Assembly (NCBI GenBank): GCA_017540505.1 | Contig: JAFYAW010000030.1 | Location: forward strand, 1 to 64,000 | DNA from: Bacteroidales bacterium | Lineage (GTDB): Bacteria; Bacteroidota; Bacteroidia; Bacteroidales; WCHB1-69 | Direction: 5' to 3' | DNA: 64,000 nt | In this document: positions 44,349 to 51,981 of the stretch, in pieces | Layout: each line of letters starts with the position of its first letter | How positions within the stretch are numbered: position 1 is the stretch's first letter | Made by a program: the position numbers and the translations under genes | The notes under the pieces: generated by a model | Database searches by the model: none | What the model saw: only the letters and a program-made list of their open reading frames with translations | What the model was told of the DNA's origin: nothing

Positions 44349-46079
44349 ATGTCTGAAAATCTGAGACTTGTTTCTGACTTGGCACTGATACTGATTTCAG
44401 CCGGTATCGTGACGGTCATCTTCAAACTTTTAAAGCAGCCGATAGTGTTGGGCTATATCGTGGCTGGTTTTCTGGTGGGTCCGCATCTGCATATCTTCCC
44501 CACCGTGACGGATATCGCCGATGTGGAGGTCTGGTCCGAAATCGGTATCATCTTCCTGCTGTTCGCCTTGGGCTTGGAATTCAGCTTCAAGAAACTGTTT
44601 TCCGTTGGCAGTAAGGCTTTTGTGACCGCTCTTCTTGAGATTGTCTCGATGATAGCGGTGGGTATGCTGTTGGGCTTCCTGATGGACTGGGGCGTGATGG
44701 AGAGCATTTTCTTGGGAGGTATGCTGGCGATGTCGTCCACCACGATTATCATCAAAGCCTTTGATGATATGAAGCTGAAAAACGAACCTTTCGTGGATCT
44801 CACGCTGGTGGTGCTGATTATTCAGGATATTGTGGCGGTGGTGATGATGGTGCTGCTTTCCACGGCGGCGGCCAGCAAGCAGGCTGCCGGCAAGGAGATG
44901 CTGGAAAGCATTCTGAAACTACTGTTTTTCCTCATCCTGTGGTTTGTGGTTGGTATATATTTGATTCCCACCCTTTTCCGTAAGGCAAAAAAGTATATTA
45001 ATGATGAAACGCTTCTGATAATCTCTATCGGATTGTGCTTCGGCATGGTGATTATTGCCAACAATGTCGGCTTTTCTTCCGCCTTGGGAGCCTTTGTGAT
45101 AGGTTCTATTCTGTCGGAAACGGTGGAAAGTGAGCGCATCGTGAAATTGACAAGTAGCATTAAAGACCTCTTCGGCGCCATTTTCTTCGTGTCGGTGGGT
45201 ATGATGGTTGATCCGGCGGTGCTGGGCCAGTATTGGAAGTTGGTTCTTTCTTTGGTGGTTATCACGCTGGTCTTTAAGGCGATAATATCTTCGGCGGCGG
45301 CAATGTTGGCGGGAGCCTCTTTGGAGGATTCGTTAAAGACGGGATTCACACTCTCCCAAATCGGTGAGTTCGCCTTCATCGTGGCATCGGTCGGTGTCAC
45401 CCTTAAAGTGTTGCCCAGTCATATCTATCCGGTTATCATTGCGGCATCCGTAATTACTACATTTACAACACCATACTGGATAAAAGCTGCCACACCGTGT
45501 TACAAATGGTTGAATGGCAAATTGTCACCTGCCCAGAAAGCCCGTTTGGATGAATATTGCCTCCTTGGACGCAAATCGGGCGATAAAAACTGGGGGAGCA
45601 TTATCACCTATTCCCTTCCCAGAGTGTTGATTTTCACGGTGCTGAGTATGGCCCTGCTTTTCGTGCTTTTTGACCATCTGTTCCCGTTTATTCGACAATT
45701 TGAGGTGGTAAAAACCTTACCGCGCTGGCTTTTCAATTCCTTCTGCGCCATCACCACCATTCTTTTATTACTTCCGTTTTTATATGGTATTGTTTATAAT
45801 AATGTGAAAACAAGACAACTGTATTCGGAAATGTCGAAGAAAAACAAGAGCAATATCATTGTGATTACTGTTTGGACATTGATTCGTTTTCTCATAGCCG
45901 GGTTCTTTGTCTTTACCGTTCTGGTGAAGTTCTTCAAATACACGAAATGGGTGATTCTGTTGGTCACGCTGGCTGTCATTATCTTTATGATGTTCTCGAG
46001 CCGCACGCTGAAGCGTTTTACGCTGATGGAATCTTCCTTCATGAAAAATCTTAACGCCAAGGAAAATAGTGAAAATTAA
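44349..46079 (+). CDS. CPA2-family (Kef-type) cation/proton antiporter with extra C-terminal membrane segments
   Basis: A 576-residue membrane protein. Residues 1-390 form the Kef/CPA2 exchanger with GYIVAGFLVGPHLHIFPTVT, LLFALGLEFSFKKLF, MSSTTIIIKAFDD and GAFVIGSILSETVESERIV; TGFTLSQIGEFAFIVAS is also characteristic. After a short loop, where Kef proteins have a TrkA-N nucleotide-binding domain, this one has three or four additional hydrophobic segments (VLIFTVLSMALLFVLFDHLF, AITTILLLLPFLYGIVY, FLIAGFFVFTVLVKFF, WVILLVTLAVIIFMMF). It follows the 5'-nucleotidase gene after 21 bases. Confidence 0.9.
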   Translation: MSENLRLVSDLALILISAGIVTVIFKLLKQPIVLGYIVAGFLVGPHLHIFPTVTDIADVEVWSEIGIIFLLFALGLEFSFKKLFSVGSKAFVTALLEIVSMIAVGMLLGFLMDWGVMESIFLGGMLAMSSTTIIIKAFDDMKLKNEPFVDLTLVVLIIQDIVAVVMMVLLSTAAASKQAAGKEMLESILKLLFFLILWFVVGIYLIPTLFRKAKKYINDETLLIISIGLCFGMVIIANNVGFSSALGAFVIGSILSETVESERIVKLTSSIKDLFGAIFFVSVGMMVDPAVLGQYWKLVLSLVVITLVFKAIISSAAAMLAGASLEDSLKTGFTLSQIGEFAFIVASVGVTLKVLPSHIYPVIIAASVITTFTTPYWIKAATPCYKWLNGKLSPAQKARLDEYCLLGRKSGDKNWGSIITYSLPRVLIFTVLSMALLFVLFDHLFPFIRQFEVVKTLPRWLFNSFCAITTILLLLPFLYGIVYNNVKTRQLYSEMSKKNKSNIIVITVWTLIRFLIAGFFVFTVLVKFFKYTKWVILLVTLAVIIFMMFSSRTLKRFTLMESSFMKNLNAKENSEN

Positions 46080-46209
46080 CAATTGATTCTTAAAAGTGGA
46101 TTTAAGAATTAATTCTTAATATATTTTCTATATTTCGCTGTTTTAATATTTTATATTAAACAATCAGTAATTTTATATATTAATAATTCTTAAAAATCAA
46201 TATCGTCAC

Positions 46210-46241
46210 TTGACAAGCCTATCCTCCTTGTGTTATCTTTG
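46210..46241 (+). promoter_or_regulatory. Promoter of the secreted amidase gene
   Basis: TTGAC (46210-46214) and TATCTTTG (46234-46241) form a -33/-7 pair with 19 bases between, as in Bacteroidota. The 46080-46209 gap upstream is very AT-rich with repeated AATTCTTAA and no other feature. Confidence 0.65.
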
Positions 46242-46254
46242 TCGCCGAAACAAG

Positions 46255-46262
46255 CAAGGAGG
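46255..46262 (+). promoter_or_regulatory. Strong Shine-Dalgarno sequence
   Basis: AAGGAGGTG precedes the ATG at 46268 at ideal spacing. Such perfect sites are unusual in Bacteroidota and this one selects 46268 rather than the GTG at 46262 as the start. Confidence 0.7.
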
Positions 46263-46267
46263 TGAAA

Positions 46268-49200
46268 ATGAAGAACAGATTATGTTGGATTTTGTTAGGT
46301 TTGGTCAGTCTGGTTTCTTCCGTGGGGATGGCTCAGGAAGAGGTGTCGCGGCTGCGTTTTGAAGCACAATTGGAAAATCGGATTCGTGCGAAGTGGGTGT
46401 CGGATTATATGAGGGTTCGCCCATTCTTTGAGGAGGCGTATTTGCTGTATCCATCAATACCGAGAGGCGTTTTGGAGGCGGTGGCTTTCCAGTACACACG
46501 CTTTTCCTGTGACAGGGGTGATGATGACGTTGGGATGGATTCCGCATCCATTCCCCGTACATATAGTGTTATGGGTCTGACGGCGGACGGTAGGGGTGTT
46601 TTCCGGGAAAATTTGAAAAAGGTGTCCGCCTTGTCAGGCCTGCCTGTGGAGGATGTCCGTCGGGATGACCGATGCGCTGTGCGGGCGTACGCCGGCGCTT
46701 TCGCCCAACTCCAGCGTCAATACAAGTGTTATGGGCCAAAGGTGGAACAGTATGCTTCCATATTATTGGAATTATGTGAGTTGCCGGTGCCAGACACCTC
46801 GCAGATGGATCGTCAGGAGGTGCAGTGGAACCGTTTTGCCTTGAACAGTTTTCTATACGAAATCTATGTCTTTTTGTCAGACACCCTCCATCAAGGGATT
46901 GGAATCCCGGCATATCCGGTGGATTTTAAAGGACTGTTTGGCGAATATTTGGATAAATTGTCTCAAAAGAAGATTACAGGGGAATCTTTGAACTCGGTTG
47001 GAGGTGTTTTGGTCACGGATTACTCTGGCGCAATCTGGAATCCAGCGGCGAGTTGCAACTATTCGTCGGGTAGGGGAGGGACGGCCATATCCAATGTGAC
47101 AATCCACTACACGTCAGGCACGTATGCGGGTGCCATCGCGTGGTTCGGCAACTGCAACGCGCGTGCGTCCGCGCATTATGTCATCCGTTCCATGGACGGG
47201 CAGGTCACGCAGATGGTGCGCGAGGTGGACAAGGCTTGGCATGTGGGGAGTGCCAACGGCTATACCATCGGCATCGAGCATGAGGCTTACGGAAACGTGT
47301 GGAGCTACTTTACGCCGCAGATGTACCAGGCCTCTGCGGCTCTGGTCCGGAACATCACCTCCCGATATCCCAATATAAATCCTCATCGTGTCTTTTATCG
47401 CGACACGTTGGATGACGGCACGGCGTTGAATGTCGGATTGCATAGCTTGGGCGGGAGCACAGCGTGTACGCAGATTCGTGGCCATCAGCATTTTCCGAAC
47501 CAGACGCATACGGATCCGGGCCCCTATTGGGATTGGAACTATTACTATAAGCTGATTAACCCCAATCCGAATGTGATGCTGCTTACGGATAGCAGTGGTT
47601 CTTTTACGGATTCGGGTGGGGCGGGTGCCAACTATGGCAACGACGAGCGCAAGGTGTATCATCTCCATGTGGCTGGTGCGGACAGCGTCGTGCTGGATTT
47701 TACGACCTTTGCCCTTGAATCCAATTATGATTTCCTTTGGATATATGCCGGCAGCACGCTCTTCGACCCATTAGTGGGCCGCTGGAACTCGCAATCGCCT
47801 GGACGTGTGTCGGTGCCCGGGGAGGATGTTATGGTTGAGTTCCGCTCCGATTGTGCCACGACGGCGGCGGGATGGGAGGTGCTGTGGCACGGATGCTTCC
47901 CTGCAGCGACGCTGTCGGACACTGCAGCACCGACCACACGGATATTGCTGGCGGATGACACGTGGCAGACGAAGGATTTTACCGTCTCTTATCAGGATTC
48001 CGACGACGTGGCCCTCCAATACCGCTTTTTTCAGGTGATGGAAAATAATGATGGCATTTGGACGTCGAATCCTAATTGCGGCTTCCTATGCGATAACTTT
48101 GATGCGGATCTGGATACCTTGTTTTGGAGTGTGGCCATGGATTGCCGTGTGGAAAACCAACAGCTGAAATTAGGGAGCGGCCAATGGGGGAATGCTATGG
48201 GAGCAGCTCGCCTGAACGGACAGGCACACGAGGTTTTCCTGTACGATTTCTATTTGACATGGACGGATGGCTCGGACGGCTCCTTCTATTTTCATTGTGA
48301 TGCTCCGCCTGTTCCGAATACGGCCTTCTCTGGCTATCGGGTGCGGTTCGCACGCGATAGCCATACGATTCGCATCTCTAAGGTGGAAAATGGCGTGGAA
48401 CGTCTGTTGGGGATTGTGAACAACCTCTATTTGTCGTTGCAGCAGTCCTATCGGTTCCGTGTGGTTTGGAATCGGAGCACAGGAGATATTCTTCTGTTCA
48501 GGCACGCCACCCTGTTGGGCTCTGTGCACGACGGCACGTGCGGAACTGCTCCCTGGATGTCGAAACACATTGCCTTTGTGGCCGAGGGCTCCACGTTGAA
48601 TGTGGACAATGTGCGGGTGTATGGCTCTCGGGGGCCGCAGACGCGGATTACGGTGGGTGCAGCTGACACCTGCATGATGCGCCATCACTCCTTGTTGGGC
48701 AGTATCGCCGCCAAGGTGAAGTCTATCGTGTTGGATAATGCCAATAAATTCTCATCCTTGGAAGAGAAACGGGTGAAAGTGGATTACACGCCGCCCACTA
48801 TGACGGATTTGCTGAAGGTTAATAATCGAATGGGGGATTCGGATGTGCAGAATGTTACGGTTTCGTGGCCCCGCAGCAAAGACCCACACTCGGGTGTGAA
48901 GCGCTATGAATACATGGTTGTGCATTCGAATCCTAACAATTATGCGTTTAGGCACGATTGGCGGGATTTGGGCTTGGCCACTTCGGTGCAGTTGTCGTTG
49001 GATTGTCGGCAGATTCCGAATACGATGATATTGGTGCGGGCGGAGAACCACGCCGGACTGAAGTCGTCGGTCGCGCAGCAACTGTTATCATGCGGGTGTA
49101 GCAGTCCCACCTTGTCTAAGCAGTTTTCTGTTTTCCCGAATCCGGTTCGTGACGAGTTTGTGGTAGAAGTGAAGGACCATGAGGAGGGTGAATTACGTCC

Positions 49201-49378
49201 CGATGAGGCTCGGATTGTGCGTTTGTATGACCTTACGGGCCGGATGTTGCAGGAGATCACATTGGACCGGCACCGGAAACTATCCTTGGAGGCTTACCCG
49301 CCGGGAATCTATATGCTGCGGATTCTCCAAGACGGCAGAACGGTGTGGAGCGAGAAGGTGGTTAAGATAAGGTATTGA
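46268..49378 (+). CDS. T9SS-secreted N-acetylmuramoyl-L-alanine amidase with CUB domain
   Basis: A 1036-residue secreted protein. After a signal peptide (RLCWILLGLVSLVSSVGMAQ) comes a helical region to about residue 250. An amidase-2/PGRP domain follows (about 270-430), with zinc ligands in NVTIHYTSG, GIEHEAYG and the late RGHQHFPNQTHTDPGPYW. A CUB-type domain (about 445-550; LDFTTFALESNYDFLWIYAG, GWEVLWHG), a laminin-G-like region (about 600-780) and Ig-like segment precede a T9SS sorting domain (FSVFPNPVRDEFVVEV to SEKVVKIRY). It would cleave the muramyl-peptide bond of peptidoglycan outside the cell, possibly of other bacteria. Confidence 0.88.
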   Translation: MKNRLCWILLGLVSLVSSVGMAQEEVSRLRFEAQLENRIRAKWVSDYMRVRPFFEEAYLLYPSIPRGVLEAVAFQYTRFSCDRGDDDVGMDSASIPRTYSVMGLTADGRGVFRENLKKVSALSGLPVEDVRRDDRCAVRAYAGAFAQLQRQYKCYGPKVEQYASILLELCELPVPDTSQMDRQEVQWNRFALNSFLYEIYVFLSDTLHQGIGIPAYPVDFKGLFGEYLDKLSQKKITGESLNSVGGVLVTDYSGAIWNPAASCNYSSGRGGTAISNVTIHYTSGTYAGAIAWFGNCNARASAHYVIRSMDGQVTQMVREVDKAWHVGSANGYTIGIEHEAYGNVWSYFTPQMYQASAALVRNITSRYPNINPHRVFYRDTLDDGTALNVGLHSLGGSTACTQIRGHQHFPNQTHTDPGPYWDWNYYYKLINPNPNVMLLTDSSGSFTDSGGAGANYGNDERKVYHLHVAGADSVVLDFTTFALESNYDFLWIYAGSTLFDPLVGRWNSQSPGRVSVPGEDVMVEFRSDCATTAAGWEVLWHGCFPAATLSDTAAPTTRILLADDTWQTKDFTVSYQDSDDVALQYRFFQVMENNDGIWTSNPNCGFLCDNFDADLDTLFWSVAMDCRVENQQLKLGSGQWGNAMGAARLNGQAHEVFLYDFYLTWTDGSDGSFYFHCDAPPVPNTAFSGYRVRFARDSHTIRISKVENGVERLLGIVNNLYLSLQQSYRFRVVWNRSTGDILLFRHATLLGSVHDGTCGTAPWMSKHIAFVAEGSTLNVDNVRVYGSRGPQTRITVGAADTCMMRHHSLLGSIAAKVKSIVLDNANKFSSLEEKRVKVDYTPPTMTDLLKVNNRMGDSDVQNVTVSWPRSKDPHSGVKRYEYMVVHSNPNNYAFRHDWRDLGLATSVQLSLDCRQIPNTMILVRAENHAGLKSSVAQQLLSCGCSSPTLSKQFSVFPNPVRDEFVVEVKDHEEGELRPDEARIVRLYDLTGRMLQEITLDRHRKLSLEAYPPGIYMLRILQDGRTVWSEKVVKIRY

Positions 49379-49581
49379 GGATGAGATTGTTCTTTTCCGT
49401 ACTCTGTTCAAGCCTGTTAGGGGTACCATATTGCACGTTGATGTCTTTCAGCCCGATGCGGGTGCCGACGGTGTGGAGGTGGATGTCAGAGTAGGTGATG
49501 GAAGCACTGAATCTTTTCTGGCAAATGTTGTGTTTTCGAAATTTATTGTAATTTTGCAGTGGATTTCGAATAAAGGATTTT
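49379..49581. other. Intergenic with palindromic-repeat copy
   Basis: No intact gene. CAAGCCTGTTAGGGGTACC at 49408-49426 resembles the first repeat at 50962. On the minus strand 49435-49510 reads an open peptide (ASITYSDIHLHTVGTRIGL) that may be a remnant; I cannot name it. Confidence 0.45.
49549..49556 (+). promoter_or_regulatory. -7 box for the AAA_14/DUF4143 gene
   Basis: TAATTTTG with TTG at 49528-49530 lies 25 bases before the ATG at 49582. Confidence 0.6.
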
Positions 49582-50847
49582 ATGGAAACATACGTAAAAA
49601 GAGACACCTATCTTAATCGTTTGATTGTCAGGAAGGGAAATGGCCTTATTAAAGCTATTACCGGACCTCGTCGTGCTGGCAAATCTTTCCTGTTGAACCA
49701 CATTTTTAAGGATTATCTCATCGCACAAGGCGTTCCGGAAGACCATATCATCAACATTTCCTTTGATATTGAAGATGAAGATATGCCTCAAGAATTGCTT
49801 GACAGAGAGATGTTGAAAGATTACCTCTATTCTCGAATTATATCGAAGACCGAACATTATTACGTCTTTTTGGATGAGATTCAGGAAGTTGATGGCTTTG
49901 AAAAGATTGTCAATGGGCTGAATAACCGTTCGAATGTGGATGTGTATATCACTGGTAGCAACTCCAAATTCCTATCCAACGATATTATCACGATTTTCCG
50001 TGGTCGCAGTGATGAAGTGAATATTATGCCATTTACTTTCAAGGAGTTTTGCCAAGATCGGAAAGAATCTGTCAATGAGTTATGGAAAGAGTACTACACA
50101 TACGGGGGGCTTCCGGCGCTTCGTAGGATGCCGACCTACGAGCAGAAGGTGTCCTATCTGCAAAGGCTTTGGAAGAAGACCTATATTGATGATGTGGTGG
50201 AAAGACATCATGTGGAGAATCGGGAAGCACTTGAGGCCATTGCCGATGCCTTGTGTTCCTCGGTAGGGTCGTTGACAAACACCACACGAATCACCAATAC
50301 ATTGGCAAGTGTCAGGAAAATCAAGATAACCGATGACACAGTCGCCAAATACATTGGGTATCTCGAAGAGGCATTCCTATTCAACGAAGCTAAGAGATAT
50401 AATATAAAAGGGAATAAGTACTACGAGAATATTAAGAAATACTATTCGGTTGATGTTGGATTGAGAAACGCCCGTCTGAACTACAGACAGTTGGAGCAGA
50501 ATCATCTGATGGAAAACGTCATCTTCAATGAACTTCTGCATCGCGGTTATGTGGTTGATGTTGGTGTTCTCGAACTTCGGGTTATGAAAGACGGCAAATC
50601 GGAATACAAGCAGTATGAGGTCGATTTCATCGCGACCAACGGAAACGAAAAATACTACATCCAATCTGCATACGAACTCTCAAGCGATGAAAAACGAGAA
50701 CAGGAACTCAATTCGTTGAAGCGGATAGATGACTCTTTCCAGAAGATTGTCATTGTCAAGGATGACATTATGCCCTATCGCGATGATAAGGGTATTTATT
50801 TTACAGGCTTGTTCCAGTTTTTGTCTATCGACAAGTTAGTTCCCTAA
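49582..50847 (+). CDS. AAA_14/DUF4143 family ATP-binding protein
   Basis: A 421-residue ATPase. The AAA_14 domain has Walker A TGPRRAGKSFLLNHIF (about residues 27-42), Walker B YYVFLDEIQEVDGFEK near 96, sensor VDVYITGSNSKFLS near 120, and the FRGRSDEVNIMPFTFKEF motif. The winged-helix and DUF4143 C-terminal part includes YYTYGGLPALRRMPTYEQKV, YYSVDVGLRNARLNYRQLEQ and a nuclease-like YEVDFIATNGNEKYYIQSAY. This family is abundant in gut Bacteroidota and its role is unknown. The gene is AT-richer than neighbours and flanked by related palindromic repeats, suggesting transfer. Confidence 0.9.
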   Translation: METYVKRDTYLNRLIVRKGNGLIKAITGPRRAGKSFLLNHIFKDYLIAQGVPEDHIINISFDIEDEDMPQELLDREMLKDYLYSRIISKTEHYYVFLDEIQEVDGFEKIVNGLNNRSNVDVYITGSNSKFLSNDIITIFRGRSDEVNIMPFTFKEFCQDRKESVNELWKEYYTYGGLPALRRMPTYEQKVSYLQRLWKKTYIDDVVERHHVENREALEAIADALCSSVGSLTNTTRITNTLASVRKIKITDDTVAKYIGYLEEAFLFNEAKRYNIKGNKYYENIKKYYSVDVGLRNARLNYRQLEQNHLMENVIFNELLHRGYVVDVGVLELRVMKDGKSEYKQYEVDFIATNGNEKYYIQSAYELSSDEKREQELNSLKRIDDSFQKIVIVKDDIMPYRDDKGIYFTGLFQFLSIDKLVP

Positions 50848-51208
50848 CATCGCTTCCACCGGCACGGCTCTCTCCATCAGAATGATGCGGGTAGAGGTGG
50901 CATGGCGGTTGATGCCGGTGTTCATCTCCGCATTCAGCCCAAACTCGTCTCTGTGTCTCTCTCAAGCCCGTCAGGGCTTCCATATTTGTAGCACGAGGAC
51001 GTTCCCGCATTCCGCTGAACCCCGTTAGGGGTTGCACATCGGAGACGGCAATGTTTTGTTCCCCGTTGAATATGAATCCCCTCCGGGGATTTGAAACCCG
51101 CGTATGGCATCCGTTTGCTACAGATAGGCATCCCCCCTAACGGGGATGTTACAGCTTTATTTTATGGAAAGGTACTGCTCAATGAGATTGGAAGAAAATA
51201 TATTAATT
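50848..51208. repeat. Cluster of short palindromic repeats
   Basis: No gene. Four GC-rich palindromes punctuate this gap: AAGCCCGTCAGGGCTT (50963-50978), AACCCCGTTAGGGGTT (51018-51033), AATCCCCTCCGGGGATT (51075-51091) and ATCCCCCCTAACGGGGAT (51130-51147). They are of the CCCGTnAGGG kind found between genes in many Bacteroidales genomes. Spacing is irregular (about 40-57 bases) and spacer content is not repeat-like. On the minus strand 50850-50945 reads an open tail ending RIILMERAVPVEAML, perhaps a gene remnant. Confidence 0.7.
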
Positions 51209-51601
51209 TCAAAAATTGATACTATATGATGCACTGTTATTTCCGCTTGCTTTTAATGCAAATGGACCACCGTTTTTTGAAACTTCAATTTTATCAGTCG
51301 CAGTTCCTTTTTCATTATTCACATATGCATTAAAACCTTTTTTTACTGGTCCAATTGTTTCTGTCCAGTGGCGTGTTTGATAATTCATAAAACTTCCTGT
51401 CCCATTTACATCTGCATATTTTACATCGCTAAAAATATATGGATATGAGGCTGATACAGAATATCTGACATAATACTCTGAATTATCAGAAGGGTTGGAA
51501 TTATCAGAAGGATTGTTATTGTTTTCACGGTTATCTTTTTCACATGATACCATAAAAAATGCAACTATTATGGTTGCAAGAAGGGTGATTTTATTTTTCA
51601 T
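51209..51601 (-). CDS. Small AT-rich lipoprotein of unknown function
   Basis: A 130-residue lipoprotein. The signal (KITLLATIIVAFFMVSC) has a lipobox with the acylated Cys at residue 20, followed by an Asn-rich linker with a tandem NPSDNS repeat. The C-terminal 85 residues look beta-rich (YYVRYSVSASYPYIFSDVKY, GPFALKASGNNSASYSINF). I do not recognise a family. It is markedly AT-richer than the window average and lies between the palindromic repeats and a Fic remnant, so recent acquisition is plausible. A promoter box is at 51622-51629. Confidence 0.75.
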   Translation of the reverse strand: MKNKITLLATIIVAFFMVSCEKDNRENNNNPSDNSNPSDNSEYYVRYSVSASYPYIFSDVKYADVNGTGSFMNYQTRHWTETIGPVKKGFNAYVNNEKGTATDKIEVSKNGGPFALKASGNNSASYSINF

Positions 51602-51621
51602 AGAACACTTTTTTTGCTTCG

Positions 51622-51629
51622 CAAAATTA
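51622..51629 (-). promoter_or_regulatory. -7 box for the small lipoprotein
   Basis: The minus strand reads TAATTTTG 20 bases upstream of the ATG at 51601. Confidence 0.55.
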
Positions 51630-51661
51630 CAAAAATAAAATCAAAATTCTAAATTATACCA

Positions 51662-51880
51662 CTAAAATTTCATCAAACTTCCAATAAATCTGACAAGCCA
51701 CTCCACAGCCTCCCCCACACTCGCCTTCTCCAACGCCGCCATGTATTCGTCCCAGTGTTCCTCAGGGATTACCATCCAAGGATAACCGGCCGTCACGAGT
51801 TGACTGTTCATCACGAAGCGGGCGGTGCGTCCATGAAGGGAACGATTATGCTTCCATTTTTCTGCATCATTAGTTTATTC
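51662..51880 (-). pseudogene. Fic-family protein remnant with broken catalytic motif
   Basis: The 380-bp gap holds a decayed Fic gene. On the minus strand one frame reads GRTARFVMNSQLVTAGYPWM, then VIPEEHWDEYMAALEKA and a stop at 51662, matching the end of Fic domains after their HPFxDGNGR loop. Just upstream, in another frame, IIVPFMDA gives the PFxD part. Between them the GNG of the loop is missing. Fic enzymes transfer AMP or similar groups to proteins; this copy lacks its N-terminal part and catalytic loop, so it is non-functional. The rest of the gap to 51981 is AT-rich with nothing recognisable. Confidence 0.68.
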
Positions 51881-51981
51881 CGCCGTGCTATTATTAGTTT
51901 TTATTGCTTTAGTGTTGTTGGTTTTTGTTGTTGAAAAACACGCAAGGTTATTAATTATCAAATAGATAATATGTTTGTCCT

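Noticed and set aside
46223-46262. Stem between CCTCCTTG and CAAGGAGG sequestering the ribosome site
   Set aside because: The first arm lies upstream of the -7 box and so should not be in the transcript from that promoter; it would matter only for read-through RNA.
50962-51147. CRISPR-like series of short palindromes
   Set aside because: The four units differ in sequence and spacing, spacers are not of constant length and no cas gene is near. They are intergenic palindromes.
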